This document shows, piece by piece, positions 18,220-26,276 of a DNA stretch of 31,364 nucleotides (position 1 is the stretch's first letter; every line of letters starts with the position of its first letter). The notes beneath the pieces were generated by a model. That model did no database searches. It saw only the letters and a program-made list of their open reading frames with translations, and had not been told where the DNA came from. Made by a program: the position numbers and the translations under genes. This DNA is from Prevotella sp. (GTDB lineage Bacteria; Bacteroidota; Bacteroidia; Bacteroidales; Bacteroidaceae), in NCBI GenBank assembly GCA_017617615.1, contig JAFZVV010000018.1:1-31364 (forward strand), written 5' to 3'.

Positions 18220-19680
18220 ATGAGCAAATTATATATCTATGGCATCGGCGGCACGGGCGCAAGGGTACTGCGCTCGCTCACAATGCTGCTCGCGTCGGGC
18301 GTGTCGCTGGGCGGGAAAATCGACACCATCGTGCCCGTCATCATCGACCCCGACACCAGCAACGGCGACCTCACCCGCACCATCTCGCTGATGCAACTCT
18401 ACAAGAAGGTGCGCCAGCACCTGACGTTCGACAACCGTCCCGAGAAGAAGGGCTATTTCAAGGTGGATATCGACGATATGAACACCAACTTCAGGCTACA
18501 CCTCAACAACGTGGCCAACATGAAGTTCTCCGACTATATCGCCTACAACCGCTTTGCCAACCAAGGGCAGGCCGACAGCAACCAGGCGCTGCTCAGCCTC
18601 CTCTTCTCCGACAAAAACCTCGCATGCCCGCTCGATGTGGGCTTCAAGGGAAACCCCAACATGGGCAGCATCGTGCTCAACGACCCGAAGAACACCGAGT
18701 CGCTCATCTCACTGCTGCAGCACTTCCAGTCCGACGACCAGATTTTCATCATCAGCAGCATCTTCGGCGGAACGGGAGCAGCGGGATTCCCCCTCTTGCA
18801 GAAAACATTCCGTGAGGCGGAACGGCTCAACATCCCCAACTCGTCGGCCATCGCCAACGCCGCCATCGGCGCCGTCACCGTACTGCCGTATTTCGGACTG
18901 AAGGAGAATGCCGAGAGCGAAATCAACATGGAGACGTTCATCTCGAAGACCAAGGCAGCCCTGAAATACTACATCGGCAACCTCGACGTCGACAACCTCT
19001 ACTACATCAGCGACAATATCAAGAACCGCTACGACAACATCGAGGGGGCTACCGAACAGCGCAACAAGGCGCACTTCGTGGAATTGGCTGCGGCACTCGC
19101 CATCGTCGACTTCGCCAATAGCAACGTCGAGCACAACCGCGTGCAGACAAACACCTCATACCGCGAGTTCGCCGTCAGGGGCGACGAGAACCCCATCTCC
19201 TTCGATGTCCTCTGCTCCGCCACCTTCGGTGCCATAGGCCGCGAGATGATCAGTTTCTACCTCTTCTCGCGCTTCCTCATGGAGCATTTCCACCTCACCT
19301 ACGACTACGCGTGGGCAAAGACACCACAGATGAAGGGCGTCAGTTACAACGACGCGTTCTTCGCCGACCTCAGGCAGTTTGCCGACCTCTACAAGAACCA
19401 CTGGCTGAAGGAGATGTCCGACAACCAGCGCAGTTTCCAGCCCTTCGACCTCTTCGCCAATACCGACGACGTGTTTGATACCATCATGCACATCGAGCCC
19501 AAGAAGACGAGCATGCTCGGACGGGTGCTGGGGAAGAACCTCAAGGGATATCCCGCCATCGACTCCGAGGTGTCCGACGTGTCGATGAAGAAACTGCGCG
19601 GACTCGACGCCTACAACTATTTCATGACCGTGCACGAGCAGGCCATCAACAACGTCATTAAGAAGAAATACAACATCTAA
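18220..19680 (+). CDS. Tubulin/FtsZ-like GTPase candidate
   Basis: Predicted cytoplasmic nucleotide-binding protein of 486 residues without membrane segments. The N-terminus LYIYGIGGTGARVLRSL (4-20) matches the first loop of the FtsZ/tubulin fold. VPVIIDPDTSNGDLTRT (about 40-56) resembles the second strand and loop carrying an Asp. FIISSIFGGTGAAGFPLL (about 176-193), with GGTGA at 183-187, resembles the tubulin signature GGGTGTG. These occur in the correct order, but the gap between the first and signature motifs is about 175 residues, much longer than in FtsZ, implying an insertion as in the divergent 'tubulin-like' families. A simple Rossmann enzyme is the main alternative, but the paired glycine-rich loops argue against it. 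It ends three bases before the next gene, which encodes an actin-fold ATPase, so the two are almost certainly made together. A purine-rich 120-base leader precedes it. Confidence 0.68.
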   Translation: MSKLYIYGIGGTGARVLRSLTMLLASGVSLGGKIDTIVPVIIDPDTSNGDLTRTISLMQLYKKVRQHLTFDNRPEKKGYFKVDIDDMNTNFRLHLNNVANMKFSDYIAYNRFANQGQADSNQALLSLLFSDKNLACPLDVGFKGNPNMGSIVLNDPKNTESLISLLQHFQSDDQIFIISSIFGGTGAAGFPLLQKTFREAERLNIPNSSAIANAAIGAVTVLPYFGLKENAESEINMETFISKTKAALKYYIGNLDVDNLYYISDNIKNRYDNIEGATEQRNKAHFVELAAALAIVDFANSNVEHNRVQTNTSYREFAVRGDENPISFDVLCSATFGAIGREMISFYLFSRFLMEHFHLTYDYAWAKTPQMKGVSYNDAFFADLRQFADLYKNHWLKEMSDNQRSFQPFDLFANTDDVFDTIMHIEPKKTSMLGRVLGKNLKGYPAIDSEVSDVSMKKLRGLDAYNYFMTVHEQAINNVIKKKYNI

Positions 19681-19683
19681 GTC

Positions 19684-22600
19684 ATGGCATACGTTTTCAG
19701 ATTCCATAAAGGGAGCGAGACCATCGAGGGATGGCAGGAGACAGCACAACTGGGTACGAAGGACATCGAGACCATCGAAGACCCCAACGGTGCCAAGGCT
19801 TCGCTGCCCATCACGTCCATACCCACGCCATTCGCAGGCTTCGAACTGGCAAAGACGGCATTCGCCTACTGCGCCGAGATGGGCGTCAAGGGCTCTACCA
19901 TCTACCATAAGATGGCGGCCAACGCGCTCGACGTGCTCGAGATTTTCTTCTGCTACAAGAGCAAGTATGCCAAACTGTTCCAAATCGTCACCTGGGACAA
20001 GAGCAACGACCTGCAGCGGCTGGCCTCCGACGGGGTGCCCGAGCATGCCGCCGTAGCTGCCACGCTAGGCCTCTTCCTCTCGCAGGACGCGCAGAGCTTC
20101 AATTTCGCGCGCATGCAGTATATCTACATGCTCAACTACATCGGACCGGGGGCCGTGGGACAAATCAATATCGTGGGGGGCACCTCGCCCACCTCGGTGT
20201 GCATGGCATCGGCCAACGACCTGTCGTATGTCAGGGGGGTGTACCTGAGCAACTACCACGAGGCGTTCCAGCCCGACGAAGACGGCACGTTCCGCTCGCT
20301 CGTCGACCGCGACCGCGAGTTCCGCGAGTTCGTATACCTGCTCTCCAAACAGCAGGGCTTCAACGCACTCTTCCATGAGTTCCATGCCTATGTCGATACG
20401 TGCTTCAAGGCCGATACCGACACCGAGTTCAAGAACCGCCTCAACATGGCGCAGCCAAGCCTCTATGGCAGCATCTACCAGCCGCTCCTCGCAGGCAGTT
20501 CGCAGATGATGCTGGCGGGCGACATCCCGATGATGTGCACGCCGGGCGACAAGATTGCCGAGGAGAGCGACTTCCGTATCCTCTCCGAGGGAGAGCAGCA
20601 GCGCCTGCCCCTCGTATTGCCTTCCGAACCCTATTTCGAGACAGGCATGCGCTACACCACGTCGAACTGGAAACCCAACCTGATGGTGCCGCTGGCCGAC
20701 CGCCTTCCCATCGACGAGCGCACGCTGCCCTTCGACACCACGCAGTATCCATACCTCACCACCAACGACGTGTTCGAGCCTTACCTCATCCGTACGGTCT
20801 TCCCGGTCAACGAGTCGGCATTCTTCACCAATATGTTCCGTGGCAACAACCGCACCGCCGACGAGTGCCAGTACCTGTTGCCGCTGAAACCGGAAATCCT
20901 CAGGTATATCTCGGTGAAGACGCTCACGGGATATGCCGGCAACACGTCGAAACCGGTGTTCCAACTCAACGAGATGCCCGACGGGCGCATGCAGGCGGTC
21001 ATCAACATCCCCGTGCAGAAGGGGCGCTACGTCACCCTGCACCGTGAGTACACCACCGCACAGGTCGACCCCGACCCCGACCGCCTGATATGGCCCATCA
21101 TGGAGTGCCGCTTCGACCTCTTCCTCTTCCCGAGTTACCACATCGAGGACCCCGACCTGGAGAAGCCGCAGCGCATTTACCTCGTCGACGAAGACACGGC
21201 GGGATACAAGAAAGACCAGTTCCAGTACTCGGTCTACGCCTACCGCGCCAACGAGAGTGAGCCGCTGCGCCATACCCTCGTCGAGCGGGCCGACAAGCGC
21301 CGGCAGTTCCTCACCTCGAAGTATTTCTGCCTCAACGAGGAGTTCGACTACCTCGTGGTCACCAACACCATCGCCAGCGGCATCCTCATCCCGCTATACC
21401 GCTCGGTGAAGCAGGGCAGCAAGGTGTTCGACTTCGCCATCGACTTCGGTACCACCAACACGCACGTGGAATACAAGACCGACACCGATGCCGAGCCGCA
21501 GCCGCTCACCATCACTCCTGACGACGTGCAGGTGCTCTCGCTCAACTCGCAGTCGCGCCGTGCGCTCGAGATGATCGACCAGGAAGGACTGGAGTCGTTC
21601 TACGGCGGTCCGGCGCAGGCGTTCATGCAGGAGTTCGTGCCAGTGGCAGTGGGCGAGGGCGAGATAGCGCGCTTCCCCATGCGTACCAACCTCTGCTACC
21701 GCTCGGGCCACAGCGTAGAGGGGCGCGAGATTTTCCCGCTCGCCGACTACAACATCGGCTTCCACTACGAGAAGGAGGATACCTACGACTACAACGAGAC
21801 ACGCCCTGACCTGAAATGGGACAGCAGCCGCGGCAACAACCTGCTCGTGGAGGCGTATTTCGAGGAACTGCTCATGCTCATCCGCAACAAGGTGCTGCTC
21901 TCGGGGGGATACCTCGCCCGTACGAGCATCACGTGGTTCTACCCGGTGTGTATGCAGCCTTACCAGATTTCCAACCTCGAGAACTCATGGAACAAACTCT
22001 GTCGCCGGCTCATCTCCCCACAGGGGTATAAGTTGCAGAAGGTGGCAGAGTCGCTCGCGCCATACTACTACTATACGAAGAAGGAGGACGTGGATGCCGA
22101 GAGCCGTCCTGTGGTGTCGATGGACATCGGTGGCGGTACCACCGACTTCGTGGTCTACCACACCGGCAACCAGGCCACCCTTATCTCGTCGGTGCGCTTC
22201 GCGGGAAACAACATCTACGGCGACTTCCTCGGGCGCGGACCGGAATACAACGGTTTCGTGAAAGCCTTCGCGCCCGACTTCGACGTGAAGTTGCGCGACA
22301 TCAGCGGGGTGAGCGACGTCTACATGAAGTCGAAACGCAACAGCGCGGAGTTCATCTCCTTCCTCTACTCCCTCGACAGCAACCCACGCATGGCAGGACG
22401 TGGCATCTCCTTCTCCGAGGAACTGCGTGCCAACCAGGAGTTGCGCGTGGTGCTGATGATGTTCTTCGCCGCAGAGGTCTACTATGCCGCCAAACTGCTC
22501 GAGATGCGCCAACTGAAGACACCGGCATACATCACCGTGAGCGGCACGGCATCGAAGGTGCTCACCCTCATCGGAAGCATCGACGCACTGCAGTCGCTCG

Positions 22601-23097
22601 CCACGCATATCTTCAACGACGTGCTGGGCGACACGGGCAAGGTGGAACTCAAGTTGGTGGAGAACCCGAAGGAAATCACCTGTAAGGGCGGACTGAACAT
22701 GAAGCAGCGCTATGTGGTGGAGGATGTCGAGGAAATCACGCAGTTCCGCTCGGGCTCGAAGACGCTCGACGGCATCAGCGTGCCACGCTACAAGGACATC
22801 ACGCCGCAGGTGCGGGCCGAGGTGCTTGAGGCTTACGAAAAGTTTGTCGACTATTTCTTCGGCCTCAACCAGCGATATAGTTTCGCGAAGTATTTTGGCG
22901 TGTCCAACGAGCGCGAGTTCGCCAAGTTCCGCACGGTGCTCACCGAGAAGGCGGAACAGGACTTCAACAAGGCCATCGAGGCACGCAACGACAGCATGAC
23001 CGACGAGGAGAACCCCGAACTCAAGGACTCGCTCTTCTTCATCCCGCTCACGGGAGGCATCAGCCGCCTGGCTCTCTACATCGCACAGAACCCCTAA
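19684..23097 (+). CDS. Very large Hsp70/actin-fold ATPase with a long unknown N-terminal region
   Basis: Cytoplasmic protein of 1137 residues. The C-terminal half has the actin/Hsp70/sugar-kinase nucleotide pocket: phosphate-1 DFAIDFGTTNTHVEY (about 583-597, Asp587), phosphate-2 VVSMDIGGGTTDFVVYH (810-826, Asp814 and Asp821), a segment RFAGNNIYGDFLG like the Hsp70 connection region (about 838-850), and an adenosine-like motif ITVSGTASKVLTLIG (about 950-964). A final glycine turn FIPLTGGISRLALYIA sits near the end. The first 580 residues match nothing I know and show no membrane helix, signal peptide or low complexity. Overall size and layout recall the SrfB-type Hsp70-like proteins, but I cannot confirm membership. 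Only three bases separate it from the tubulin-like gene, and 12 separate it from the next. It could be a chaperone-like or polymerising ATPase partner of the tubulin-like protein. Confidence 0.72.
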   Translation: MAYVFRFHKGSETIEGWQETAQLGTKDIETIEDPNGAKASLPITSIPTPFAGFELAKTAFAYCAEMGVKGSTIYHKMAANALDVLEIFFCYKSKYAKLFQIVTWDKSNDLQRLASDGVPEHAAVAATLGLFLSQDAQSFNFARMQYIYMLNYIGPGAVGQINIVGGTSPTSVCMASANDLSYVRGVYLSNYHEAFQPDEDGTFRSLVDRDREFREFVYLLSKQQGFNALFHEFHAYVDTCFKADTDTEFKNRLNMAQPSLYGSIYQPLLAGSSQMMLAGDIPMMCTPGDKIAEESDFRILSEGEQQRLPLVLPSEPYFETGMRYTTSNWKPNLMVPLADRLPIDERTLPFDTTQYPYLTTNDVFEPYLIRTVFPVNESAFFTNMFRGNNRTADECQYLLPLKPEILRYISVKTLTGYAGNTSKPVFQLNEMPDGRMQAVINIPVQKGRYVTLHREYTTAQVDPDPDRLIWPIMECRFDLFLFPSYHIEDPDLEKPQRIYLVDEDTAGYKKDQFQYSVYAYRANESEPLRHTLVERADKRRQFLTSKYFCLNEEFDYLVVTNTIASGILIPLYRSVKQGSKVFDFAIDFGTTNTHVEYKTDTDAEPQPLTITPDDVQVLSLNSQSRRALEMIDQEGLESFYGGPAQAFMQEFVPVAVGEGEIARFPMRTNLCYRSGHSVEGREIFPLADYNIGFHYEKEDTYDYNETRPDLKWDSSRGNNLLVEAYFEELLMLIRNKVLLSGGYLARTSITWFYPVCMQPYQISNLENSWNKLCRRLISPQGYKLQKVAESLAPYYYYTKKEDVDAESRPVVSMDIGGGTTDFVVYHTGNQATLISSVRFAGNNIYGDFLGRGPEYNGFVKAFAPDFDVKLRDISGVSDVYMKSKRNSAEFISFLYSLDSNPRMAGRGISFSEELRANQELRVVLMMFFAAEVYYAAKLLEMRQLKTPAYITVSGTASKVLTLIGSIDALQSLATHIFNDVLGDTGKVELKLVENPKEITCKGGLNMKQRYVVEDVEEITQFRSGSKTLDGISVPRYKDITPQVRAEVLEAYEKFVDYFFGLNQRYSFAKYFGVSNEREFAKFRTVLTEKAEQDFNKAIEARNDSMTDEENPELKDSLFFIPLTGGISRLALYIAQNP

Positions 23098-23109
23098 AAC
23101 CCCATCATC

Positions 23110-23700
23110 ATGCAGACAGCGCTTTCCATCTTCCTTTTCCTCTTGGCCATCGCCTATGTGGAATACCGGCTGAAGTCCATACGTAAGGACGACCATGAAG
23201 ACAAAAAGGATGCCTTCGACTTCTTCGCCACGAAGGAGGAACTGAAGAAGGCGGTGAAGAAAATCAACGAACAGGCAGCGGAATACCAGAATGCCATCGA
23301 CGAGAAACTCACGTCAGTGGAGCAGAAGGTGTTCTTCACGCCACAGGTGGAAGAGAAGGCAACAGAGGTGGTAGAGGAGGAACCCGACCCATCGGTCATC
23401 TTCTTCCGCTGGCCAGGCGACGACGGCACGTTCGACGACCGCCTGCGGCTTCCGGCTCAGACAGAGGACACCTATTACCTCTTCCGTCTCGACGACAGCC
23501 GCACCCATGCGGAGTTCCTCTTCGTCACCATGAGCGACACGCAACTCAGCAAGGCCAACAACAGTTCGAAGAAATACATCGAGCGCGCCTGCACCTTCGT
23601 CAACGCCAAGTCGGCGCAATACGTCTGCACACCGGGCAAGGCACACCTCGAGCGCGGCAAGTGGGTCATCGACTTGAAAGCCCGTATAGAGTATAGATAA
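23110..23700 (+). CDS. Membrane-anchored coiled-coil protein, last gene of the operon
   Basis: Unrecognised 196-residue protein. A single N-terminal membrane helix (about 3-18, TALSIFLFLLAIAYVE) is followed by a basic patch (YRLKSIRKDD), suggesting that the remainder faces the cytoplasm. A charged helical coiled-coil region spans about 40-75 (KEELKKAVKKINEQAAEYQN), then an acidic linker (80-93). A compact mixed domain spans about 94-196 and starts VIFFRWPGDDGTFDDRLRLP. It begins 12 bases after the ATPase gene and ends the operon. A cytoplasmic tether linking the nucleotide-binding proteins to the membrane is plausible but not shown. Confidence 0.72.
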   Translation: MQTALSIFLFLLAIAYVEYRLKSIRKDDHEDKKDAFDFFATKEELKKAVKKINEQAAEYQNAIDEKLTSVEQKVFFTPQVEEKATEVVEEEPDPSVIFFRWPGDDGTFDDRLRLPAQTEDTYYLFRLDDSRTHAEFLFVTMSDTQLSKANNSSKKYIERACTFVNAKSAQYVCTPGKAHLERGKWVIDLKARIEYR

Positions 23701-23774
23701 CGTGACTGCAAGTTTTTTGATGCCATGATGGCAAAATCTATACTTTGTCAGGTTCGAATGGCTCTAAGAAAAGA

Positions 23775-23808
23775 CCATCCCGGATTACCGTGTGGCAATC
23801 CGGGATGG
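23775..23808. terminator. Convergent terminator hairpin
   Basis: CCATCCCGGATT (23775-23786) and AATCCGGGATGG (23797-23808) form a perfect 12-bp stem around a 10-base loop. It lies between the plus-strand operon end (23700) and the minus-strand protease end (23852). On the minus strand the stem is followed by TCTTTTCTT, so it fits best as the terminator of the protease gene but may serve both directions. Confidence 0.75.
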
Positions 23809-23851
23809 AGTAATGTATATGCTGGCTCGTTTTGGTCGTTCCAGACGTAGG

Positions 23852-25957
23852 TTATTTGTTGAGAAGGATGTTGATGATTTCCGTCACATCCAGCATGTTG
23901 ATTAATCCGTCGCCATTCACATCGGCATTGTTGAAGGAGAAAGGCGAAGGATTCTTGTTAAGAATATAGTTGATGATGACGGTGACATCCATAATGTTGA
24001 TCAATCCGTCGTTGTCGGCATCTCCCTTCAGCGTTCCTGGCAAAGAGGGGAAATAAGGGACTATTTTAGGTAAGGAGAAAAGAACAGGCCCCGTATTATC
24101 GTTGTAATCGAGACGGTAAAAATACATATTGTCCGGATTGAACAGATGCTTGTCGAAGAAGAAACTGAAATGTTTTGTCTCGCCAGGGGCAAGGTCCACA
24201 TAGTAGAAATGACGGACAAGTTCTTTCCCTTGCGAATGGTAACCTTCTCCTTCCGGAAGATGTTCAAATAATACGCTGCTAATCCAACTGTTGTAGCGGT
24301 TGTTTGAGGTGTTGGTGATGTCGGCCTCTATCTTCAGACTTTCGTAGATACCCGTTTCATAATTCCAGTCTTTATCCTTTCTCCAATATGGTTCCTCACC
24401 GTTTTCTTCATTCACATAATTCATGCCTTTGAATCCTTCCTGTGTGACATAACTCGACAACTTCAGGGCAGGCTGGTCTACAATCTCCATCTTGGTCTCA
24501 TATACCACGTCGTTCCCGTCCCAGTCGGTGGTGAAGCGTACCGGATATTTCCCAGGTGTTTCGGGAGCGGCAATGCAGATGACTACCTCGCCCGACTCTC
24601 CCGGTGGAACGTATGTTCCCACACCGCCCTTCAACTTGTTGCCTTGCCAGAGGAAGAGGTAGTTCTCATAGGTCTCTCCCTGATTGCTGAGGTTCACCAC
24701 TGCCACCGTCTTCTGACCGGCATAGGGGTTATAGAAATGCACGCCGTCTACCACGACCTTGCTCACCTTCCCCTCCAAATTTTCTCCCGCCGGCAGGTTC
24801 TGCAGGGGTTGGCTGCTGTCCGCGGGCTGGAAGTTGAATATTGCCGACTGGTAGCAGTTGTAGCCACTGGACTCTACAGGGTAAACTTCTGTCTCATATT
24901 CATTGATGACATGCAGTTTGCAATAGAACAGACCGGCATAATAACCATAATCGGCGGTATTGGCATGGAAATATCCACGCCCGTCGTAGCCGTCGATGAT
25001 GAAACTGTGGTTCTGCTGCAAGACGGCTCCGGCAGAATAGGGCACGGGGCGTCCGGCTGCCAGTTCGTTGTAGATCATCTCCTCCCAGGTGGCACGCGGA
25101 TATTGGGCGGCATGGAGCAGCGTCGCATCACTGCGGTAGCCGAAATACTTGGCGATGAGTGCGACGTCGAACGTTGAGGCAGAACCCTCTGAGGAGTATT
25201 CCATCTTCACGGCGCTTCCGGCATACTTGAGGATTTTTTGGACGGCTGCCAACTGCTCTTCTGTGTAATTATTAACGTCATTGTCATCCGGCGTATAATA
25301 ATCCAGCATCTTGTCATACTCGAACGTAGTGGGTGAGAGTTTCGGCATCTGGATACCCGAACTGGTGGTATATGCCGGTATGGAGATGGTGGTCTTCTTC
25401 GGATACTCGTAGTATTTCATGATCTGTGCCAGCGTGATGGCGACGCATCCCACCAGCGTGCGGTTGCCGGTGTTGGGGTCGATCGGACAGAAGTAGTAAT
25501 AAGGGTCGTACCCGTTCCATGTGGTGCTGATAAGCGGATAGATGGGCTCACGGTCTTGCTCCTGTATCTCGGTGTCGTTGCGCGAGGAGAAAAAGTCCTT
25601 AGCCGCGTCAGACACCTGGCTGTTGAGTCCGGTGAGAATCTCATGCATTCCTCCGTTCTTGGGCACGTCGGCGAATGACCCGCCCTCGCTGTAGGCCAGC
25701 ACCGACTCCGTGCGGTCGTCGGCGGAGACGACCACGAAGCCGCCGTCTAGTCCTTTGTCGAAGACATACAGGTGGCTGAAGTCCGTTTCTACGGGCGAGA
25801 GGCTTTTCTCCAGCGTCTGTAGGTTTTTCACTCTCGCCGTCCTCGACGATGCGAGGAACTTGGCGGCCTTGCTCCGCGCCTCTTCCAGGCCTACGGGATT
25901 GGCCATCATCCCGATGCATGCCGTGCACAGGATAATCAAGGAGATAATTCTTTTCAT
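23852..25957 (-). CDS. C10 family cysteine protease (streptopain/interpain-like) with dockerin-like tail
   Basis: Secreted papain-fold protease precursor of 701 residues. A signal peptide covers about 1-19, followed by a Spi-type inhibitory prodomain (to about 135) with YVFDKGLDGGFVVVSADDR. The catalytic domain has nucleophile Cys171 in TLVGCVAITLAQIMKYYEYP and His317 in QQNHSFIIDGYDGRGYFHAN. The usual FHxNWGWGG box is degenerate: YFHANTADYGYY keeps Asn333 but loses the Trp-Gly-Trp part, which could alter activity or specificity. Beta-rich domains occupy about 380-640. Residues 645-701 are a dockerin-like pair of Ca-binding loops (GDADNDGLINIMDV and ADVNGDGLINMLDV) closely like the one in the BspA-like protein, and the chain ends there with no sorting tail. 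Relatives from Prevotella degrade host proteins. Confidence 0.9.
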   Translation of the reverse strand: MKRIISLIILCTACIGMMANPVGLEEARSKAAKFLASSRTARVKNLQTLEKSLSPVETDFSHLYVFDKGLDGGFVVVSADDRTESVLAYSEGGSFADVPKNGGMHEILTGLNSQVSDAAKDFFSSRNDTEIQEQDREPIYPLISTTWNGYDPYYYFCPIDPNTGNRTLVGCVAITLAQIMKYYEYPKKTTISIPAYTTSSGIQMPKLSPTTFEYDKMLDYYTPDDNDVNNYTEEQLAAVQKILKYAGSAVKMEYSSEGSASTFDVALIAKYFGYRSDATLLHAAQYPRATWEEMIYNELAAGRPVPYSAGAVLQQNHSFIIDGYDGRGYFHANTADYGYYAGLFYCKLHVINEYETEVYPVESSGYNCYQSAIFNFQPADSSQPLQNLPAGENLEGKVSKVVVDGVHFYNPYAGQKTVAVVNLSNQGETYENYLFLWQGNKLKGGVGTYVPPGESGEVVICIAAPETPGKYPVRFTTDWDGNDVVYETKMEIVDQPALKLSSYVTQEGFKGMNYVNEENGEEPYWRKDKDWNYETGIYESLKIEADITNTSNNRYNSWISSVLFEHLPEGEGYHSQGKELVRHFYYVDLAPGETKHFSFFFDKHLFNPDNMYFYRLDYNDNTGPVLFSLPKIVPYFPSLPGTLKGDADNDGLINIMDVTVIINYILNKNPSPFSFNNADVNGDGLINMLDVTEIINILLNK

Positions 25958-26036
25958 GATACGAAGTGGTTTATAGTTTTGTGTGTTTCTGGTCCGTGAA
26001 AAACTCGTGTTCTTTCTGTGAAAAACCTTTCAACGG

Positions 26037-26067
26037 CAAAGATATACTTTTTTTTCCTCAAAAGCAA
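26037..26067 (-). promoter_or_regulatory. Promoter of the C10 protease gene
   Basis: On the minus strand TATCTTTG (26044-26037) is a perfect -7 box and TTG (26067-26065) lies 20 bases upstream. The leader to the ATG at 25957 would be about 70 bases. Confidence 0.6.
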
Positions 26068-26108
26068 TAATTGCGTTTTTTTTGCGGGCTATACTTTAAT
26101 CTTATATC

Positions 26109-26144
26109 GCCAAGGGGCGTGCCAGCAAAGGCACGCCCCTTGGC
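26109..26144. terminator. Perfect 15-bp hairpin downstream of the permease gene
   Basis: GCCAAGGGGCGTGCC (26109-26123) and GGCACGCCCCTTGGC (26130-26144) are exactly complementary around AGCAAA. It lies about 110 bases past the permease stop. The minus-strand sequence after the stem is only moderately T-rich, so it may be an attenuated terminator or another type of structural element. Confidence 0.55.
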
Positions 26145-26148
26145 ATAA

Positions 26149-26276
26149 TTTTCAATTTTCAATTTTGAATATTCAATCGGGCGCAGCCCGGAATCAATTT
26201 TCAATCGGGCATAGCCCGAAATCAATCTTCAATCGGGCGTAGCCCGGAATCAATTTTCAATTTTCAATCTTCAATC
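26149..26276. repeat. Family B intergenic repeats, three palindromic units
   Basis: TTTTCAATTTTCAATTTT-like words are followed by three units ATTCAATCGGGCGCAGCCCGG, TCAATCGGGCATAGCCCG and TCAATCGGGCGTAGCCCGG. The two middle bases vary (GC, AT, GT) while the arms CGGGC and GCCCG are constant. It is related to 7411-7486. The cluster covers the permease stop codon region at 26257. Confidence 0.8.

Larger units (their letters stand above)
25958..26256. other. Intergenic region upstream of the C10 protease gene
   Basis: About 300 bases without a gene. It contains the probable protease promoter (26037-26067), a perfect 15-bp hairpin (26109-26144) and a family B repeat cluster (26149-26276). An apparent 74-codon plus-strand frame at 26018-26242 is a translation of this repeat. 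Confidence 0.7.

Noticed and set aside
19156..23196. Long minus-strand open frames (about 300-400 codons) opposite the tubulin/actin-like genes
   Set aside because: Shadow frames of GC-rich coding DNA. The plus-strand proteins carry nucleotide-binding motifs and the gene spacing fits an operon.
16215..23700. Plasmid or phage partition system (TubZ/ParM type)
   Set aside because: There is no DNA-binding adaptor gene, no centromere-like iterons near the operon, and three partners are membrane proteins.
23701..23851. tRNA or small structured RNA gene between the convergent genes
   Set aside because: Only one simple hairpin is present, best explained as a terminator; no cloverleaf arms are found.
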